Positions 12,602 through 15,094 of a stretch of DNA of 15,094 bases are shown in pieces. The position numbers and the translations under genes are program-made. Position 1 is the first letter of the stretch; each line of letters starts with the position of its first letter. Origin of the DNA: Methanosarcinales archaeon (GTDB taxonomy: Archaea > Halobacteriota > Syntropharchaeia > Alkanophagales > Methanospirareceae); contig JAODGL010000135.1 of the NCBI GenBank assembly GCA_025464585.1, positions 1-15,094 of the forward strand. Direction: 5' to 3'. The notes beneath the pieces were generated by a model, which was not told where the DNA came from, ran no database searches, and saw only the letters and a list, made by a program, of their open reading frames with translations.

Positions 12602-13939
12602 ATGAAAGCCGTAATATTAGCAGCCGGTAAAGGAGAGCGACTCTCACAGGGAGAGGATAAAAGCAAGCCAAAACCTCTTACACCTCTGCTTGGGCTTTCT
12701 CTCATCGAAAGAGCGATTCTTTCAGCAAAAGAAAGCGGGATACACGATTTCGTAGTGGTTGTAGGGTATAGAAGCGAGGAAGTTGTAAAATATGTGGAAG
12801 AGAAGCAGAAACGTTTAGGTGTGAACCTCGATTTTGTGGAGAACGAGGAATGGAAAAAAGGGAATGGAGTGTCAGTGTTGAAGGCAAGAGAAACGCTGAA
12901 AGATGAGAATTTCGTTCTTTTGATGTGCGACCATGTTTTCGATTCGAGCATCTTAAAAGAACTGCTGGAATATGCAAAAAAAAGAGGGGATAAATGTGTT
13001 TTATGCGTGGACAAACCTGAAAATGTGTTTGATCTGGAAGATGCAACGAAAATACTGTTAGAAAGGAATAAGCCAGAGGCAATAGGAAAGGGGATAAAGA
13101 ATTACAATGCAGTTGATTGTGGTTTATTCTATTGCACCCCCGCGATATTCAATGCCCTGGTAGAGGAAATAGGAAAAGGTAAGTATGAGCTATCAGATGC
13201 GGTTCAATGCTTGATTGATTCCGATAATCTTGAGGTTTTTGACGTTCACGGCAGGTTCTGGTGCGACATAGATACGAAAGAGAGTTTAGAGTACGCGAAG
13301 AATAAAATGCTGAAGTCACTTGAGAAACCTACCGATGGCATCATTTCGAGATATATAAACCGGAAGGTGTCACGGAGAATAACAGCGAGGATTGTGAACA
13401 GAAATTTGACACCAACTCAAATAACCATTATCTCCTTCCTCATGGCTTTGGCATCTGCGACTTTCTTCTTCCTCGGTGAGTATAAGTATCTCGTCATTGG
13501 CGGGCTATTAGCACAAGCTTCTTCAATTATTGATGGATGCGATGGAGAGGTAGCGAGGGTGAAGTTTTTAACTACCGATTACGGTGCTTTTGTTGACTCC
13601 ATTCTGGATAGATATGCGGATGGAATGTTGATTTTAGGGTTAATTCTTGGTTATTGGTTGTTGAACGGAGGTATATCAGTGTGGATAATTGGTTTGTTTG
13701 CAGTTCTTGGCTCATTTATGATGAGTTATACGAATGCGAGGTATGAAGGAGTGTTTGAAAAAACCGGCGGAGGTAGACGAATACCAGTAAGAAGGGATAT
13801 GCGATTATTTATAATAATGATAGGTGCATTTATGAACCAGGTCTTAGGTATGATGCTGTTATTGGCAATACTTACGAATACAGAAGTGGTGAGGCGGGTT
13901 TTCTCAATTAAAAGAATTATTACGAAAAAGAAACTTTAA
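12602..13939 (+). CDS. Bifunctional inositol-1-phosphate cytidylyltransferase / CDP-inositol phosphotransferase (IPCT-DIPPS-like)
   Basis: The 445-residue protein fuses two enzymes. Residues 1-235 form a nucleotidyltransferase: MKAVILAAGKGERL at the N-terminus, KPKPLTPLLG (22-31), metal-binding MCDH (108-111), VDKPENVFDLEDATK (136-150) and YNAVDCGLF (168-176). Residues 245-445 form a membrane CDP-alcohol phosphotransferase with the motif DG-x2-AR-x8-G-x3-D-x3-D complete from D314 to D336, plus several hydrophobic helices. This fusion resembles Archaeoglobus IPCT/DIPPS, which makes CDP-inositol and joins it to inositol-1-phosphate on the way to di-myo-inositol phosphate, a heat-stress osmolyte. 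A role in inositol lipid synthesis or with another sugar alcohol remains possible. No inositol-1-phosphate synthase is in the window. No strong ribosome-binding site is visible. Confidence 0.85.
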   Translation: MKAVILAAGKGERLSQGEDKSKPKPLTPLLGLSLIERAILSAKESGIHDFVVVVGYRSEEVVKYVEEKQKRLGVNLDFVENEEWKKGNGVSVLKARETLKDENFVLLMCDHVFDSSILKELLEYAKKRGDKCVLCVDKPENVFDLEDATKILLERNKPEAIGKGIKNYNAVDCGLFYCTPAIFNALVEEIGKGKYELSDAVQCLIDSDNLEVFDVHGRFWCDIDTKESLEYAKNKMLKSLEKPTDGIISRYINRKVSRRITARIVNRNLTPTQITIISFLMALASATFFFLGEYKYLVIGGLLAQASSIIDGCDGEVARVKFLTTDYGAFVDSILDRYADGMLILGLILGYWLLNGGISVWIIGLFAVLGSFMMSYTNARYEGVFEKTGGGRRIPVRRDMRLFIIMIGAFMNQVLGMMLLLAILTNTEVVRRVFSIKRIITKKKL

Positions 13940-13951
13940 GAAAGCGCAAGA

Positions 13952-13962
13952 TTTAAGTATAC
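13952..13962 (+). promoter_or_regulatory. TATA-like box for the toxin-antitoxin pair
   Basis: TTTAAGTATAC lies 20-30 nt upstream of the antitoxin ATG at 13982, spacing that would give a leaderless mRNA. The 42-nt gap after the preceding gene is AT-rich and has no clear ribosome-binding site, consistent with separate leaderless transcription. Confidence 0.45.
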
Positions 13963-13981
13963 AAAAATCAAATAAGTAAAC

Positions 13982-14287
13982 ATGCAAAAAATTATATCTA
14001 TAAGACCCACGGAAGAGATAGAAAGGAAGCTTGAAAGGTTGATTGGAATTGAAAAGACGGAGAGATCAGCATTGATAAGAAGAATTTTGGACATTGGAAT
14101 AGATGAGGAATTAAAAAAACACGCACTGGAGTTGTTCAGGGATAAAAAAGTATCTTTGGCGAAGGCAGCGGAAATAGCAGATATATCAGTCAGAGAAATG
14201 ATGGATTTGATAAAGGAAAAAGGAGTCTCTTTGCACATAACTGTTGAAGATGTAAGGGAAGACTTTGAAGCGGCGATGAAAAAATGA
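13982..14287 (+). CDS. UPF0175-family antitoxin
   Basis: The 101-residue protein has a ribbon-helix-helix-like N-terminus (about 1-45: KIISIRPTEEIERKLERL, then ERSALIRRILDIGI). A UPF0175 segment follows (about 46-101): ALELFRDKKVSLAKAAEIAD, then ISVREMMDLIKEKGVSLH and EDVREDFE. UPF0175 proteins are usually paired with DUF3368 PIN-domain toxins and act as DNA-binding antitoxins. Its TGA stop overlaps the next gene's ATG in ATGA, indicating translational coupling. Autoregulation of its own promoter is expected from the family but not shown here. Confidence 0.85.
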   Translation: MQKIISIRPTEEIERKLERLIGIEKTERSALIRRILDIGIDEELKKHALELFRDKKVSLAKAAEIADISVREMMDLIKEKGVSLHITVEDVREDFEAAMKK

Positions 14288-14805
14288 TATGGGTCTTCGA
14301 TTCCTCTCCTTTGATTTATCTGAATAAAGTGGGGTTAAATTGGATTTTCGAGCAGTTAGAAGGAGAAAAATTCGTCCCTACACAAGTCTATGAGCAAGTT
14401 ATAACACAGGGCAAGAGCAGAGGAGATGCCGATGCTTTGGTTTCGGAGGAATTGGTAAAGAAAGGAATTATTAAGGTCATAACCATAAAGAATGACTTCA
14501 AGGAGATGTTAAAAAGTCTAAAAGAAGAGCTGCATGAAGGTGAGTTGGAAGTGCTTGCCTTAGCAAAAGTTAAAGGAGGCGTAGCTATTTTGGATGAAAG
14601 CATAGCCAGAGAGGTAGGAAAGGTTTTCAAAATAGAAGTTCATGGCGCACTTTTTCTGATATTTTTGATGGTTAAGAAGGGAAAAATGAGAAAAGAGGAA
14701 GCGAGGGATAAAGTGGATTTGATGATTAGAAAAGGATTCAGGCTCGGTCATGAAGAGTACCTTGAATTTTTGGACTTGCTCGAAAATATCGAAAGAGATA
14801 AATAA
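14284..14805 (+). CDS. PIN-domain (DUF3368) ribonuclease toxin
   Basis: The 173-residue protein has PIN-domain signatures: VFDSSPLIYL with D6 as the first metal ligand, VPTQVYEQV with E37, HEGELEVLALA with E87, and AILDESIARE with D104. These supply the acidic residues for Mg2+-dependent RNA cleavage. The C-terminal part, HGALFLIFLMVKKGKM followed by GFRLGHEEYLEFLD, matches DUF3368 toxins. It is coupled by a four-base overlap to the UPF0175 antitoxin. All expected acidic residues are present, so the toxin is probably active. The target RNA is unknown. Confidence 0.87.
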   Translation: MIWVFDSSPLIYLNKVGLNWIFEQLEGEKFVPTQVYEQVITQGKSRGDADALVSEELVKKGIIKVITIKNDFKEMLKSLKEELHEGELEVLALAKVKGGVAILDESIAREVGKVFKIEVHGALFLIFLMVKKGKMRKEEARDKVDLMIRKGFRLGHEEYLEFLDLLENIERDK

Positions 14806-15036
14806 AATAAAAAAGAGTGAAGTTAATTAAAACTTCAGCAGATTCACCACAATAAGACTTTAACAGTGCCAGATTAAGAAAAAGAGTGAAAGTTTTTAAT
14901 CATTATTTTGTAATTGTTCAATATCTTGCGGGAAGAAAATCCTAAATCCCAAATCCTAAACACCTATGTTAAGTTCGTCCTCACTCTTCTCTTATTCCTG
15001 TGTCCTATTTAAAGTTTTTTGTTTTCCATTTTTCAC
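14806..15036. other. AT-rich intergenic region with small repeats
   Basis: No gene is seen. GAAGTT (14819-14824) and AACTTC (14831-14836) form a short hairpin after the toxin gene. AAAAAGAGTGAA occurs twice (about 14811-14821 and 14879-14890). AATCCTAAATCCC followed by AAATCCTAAA (14938-14960) is an internal direct repeat whose reverse complement resembles the T/G-rich repeat at 3585-3601. The region separates two convergent genes. Confidence 0.45.
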
Positions 15037-15094
15037 TCATACTCCCTTCGCTTCAGGACATACACCTATCCGCGGTCCAATGCCGCCATATCGG
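15037..15094 (-). CDS. C-terminal fragment of an unidentified protein (runs off the window)
   Basis: On the minus strand one frame is open from the window edge to TGA at 15037-15039 and encodes RYGGIGPRIGVCPEAKGV. The Gly/Pro/Cys-rich content is protein-like, and the other two frames on this strand close with less plausible peptides. I do not recognise the family. Only 18 residues are visible, so even its existence is tentative. Confidence 0.4.
   Translation of the reverse strand, partial: RYGGIGPRIGVCPEAKGV

Overview
The window looks archaeal. It carries an archaeal-type SRP54, an AbrB-PhoU regulator, a fused inositol-phosphate cytidylyltransferase/CDP-alcohol phosphotransferase, a DUF98 chorismate-lyase-like protein, and TATA-like boxes about 25-37 nt upstream of several starts. 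The set suggests a methanogen-related euryarchaeon (Methanophagales, Syntrophoarchaeia or Archaeoglobi relatives are plausible), but no marker here fixes the lineage.

Layout. 1-535: no convincing gene. 536-2794 (minus): larC, an overlapping DUF98 chorismate-lyase-like gene, then a ferritin-like diiron protein. 2829-3652: hairpin-rich intergenic DNA holding a shrunken group II intron (about 2970-3539) with a broken maturase. 3653-8966 (minus): a four-gene cluster described below. 9065-10093 (plus): AbrB-PhoU regulator. 10090-11109 (minus): a UPF0104-type membrane protein. 11156-13939 (plus): srp54 and the bifunctional inositol-phosphate enzyme. 13982-14805 (plus): a UPF0175/PIN-domain toxin-antitoxin pair. 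15037-15094 (minus): the C-terminal end of an unidentified protein running off the window.

The highlight is the cluster at 3653-8966. In transcription order it encodes an ARC/Mpa-like AAA ATPase (short coiled coil, two OB-like segments, AAA module), two diverged Pup-ligase/depupylase (PafA/Dop) family proteins in near-contiguous reading frames, and an 85-residue, highly charged, probably disordered protein ending in Ser-Gly-Glu. That is the parts list of the actinobacterial pupylation system and the bacterial UBact system, apparently in an archaeon. The small protein is the candidate modifier. It ends in Glu, so no deamidation would be needed before ligation. The two PafA/Dop paralogues depart from the family at different active-site positions: the first has Cys at the catalytic-Asp position and Leu for His in the RDEPH motif, while the second keeps both but lacks the Glu of the HEN motif. 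They may be a divided-labour pair or subunits of one enzyme. The ATPase lacks a clear HbYX proteasome-docking tail, and no 20S proteasome genes are present here, so the fate of any modified protein is open.

All family assignments come from reading the translated sequences and remembered family motifs; no database search was run.
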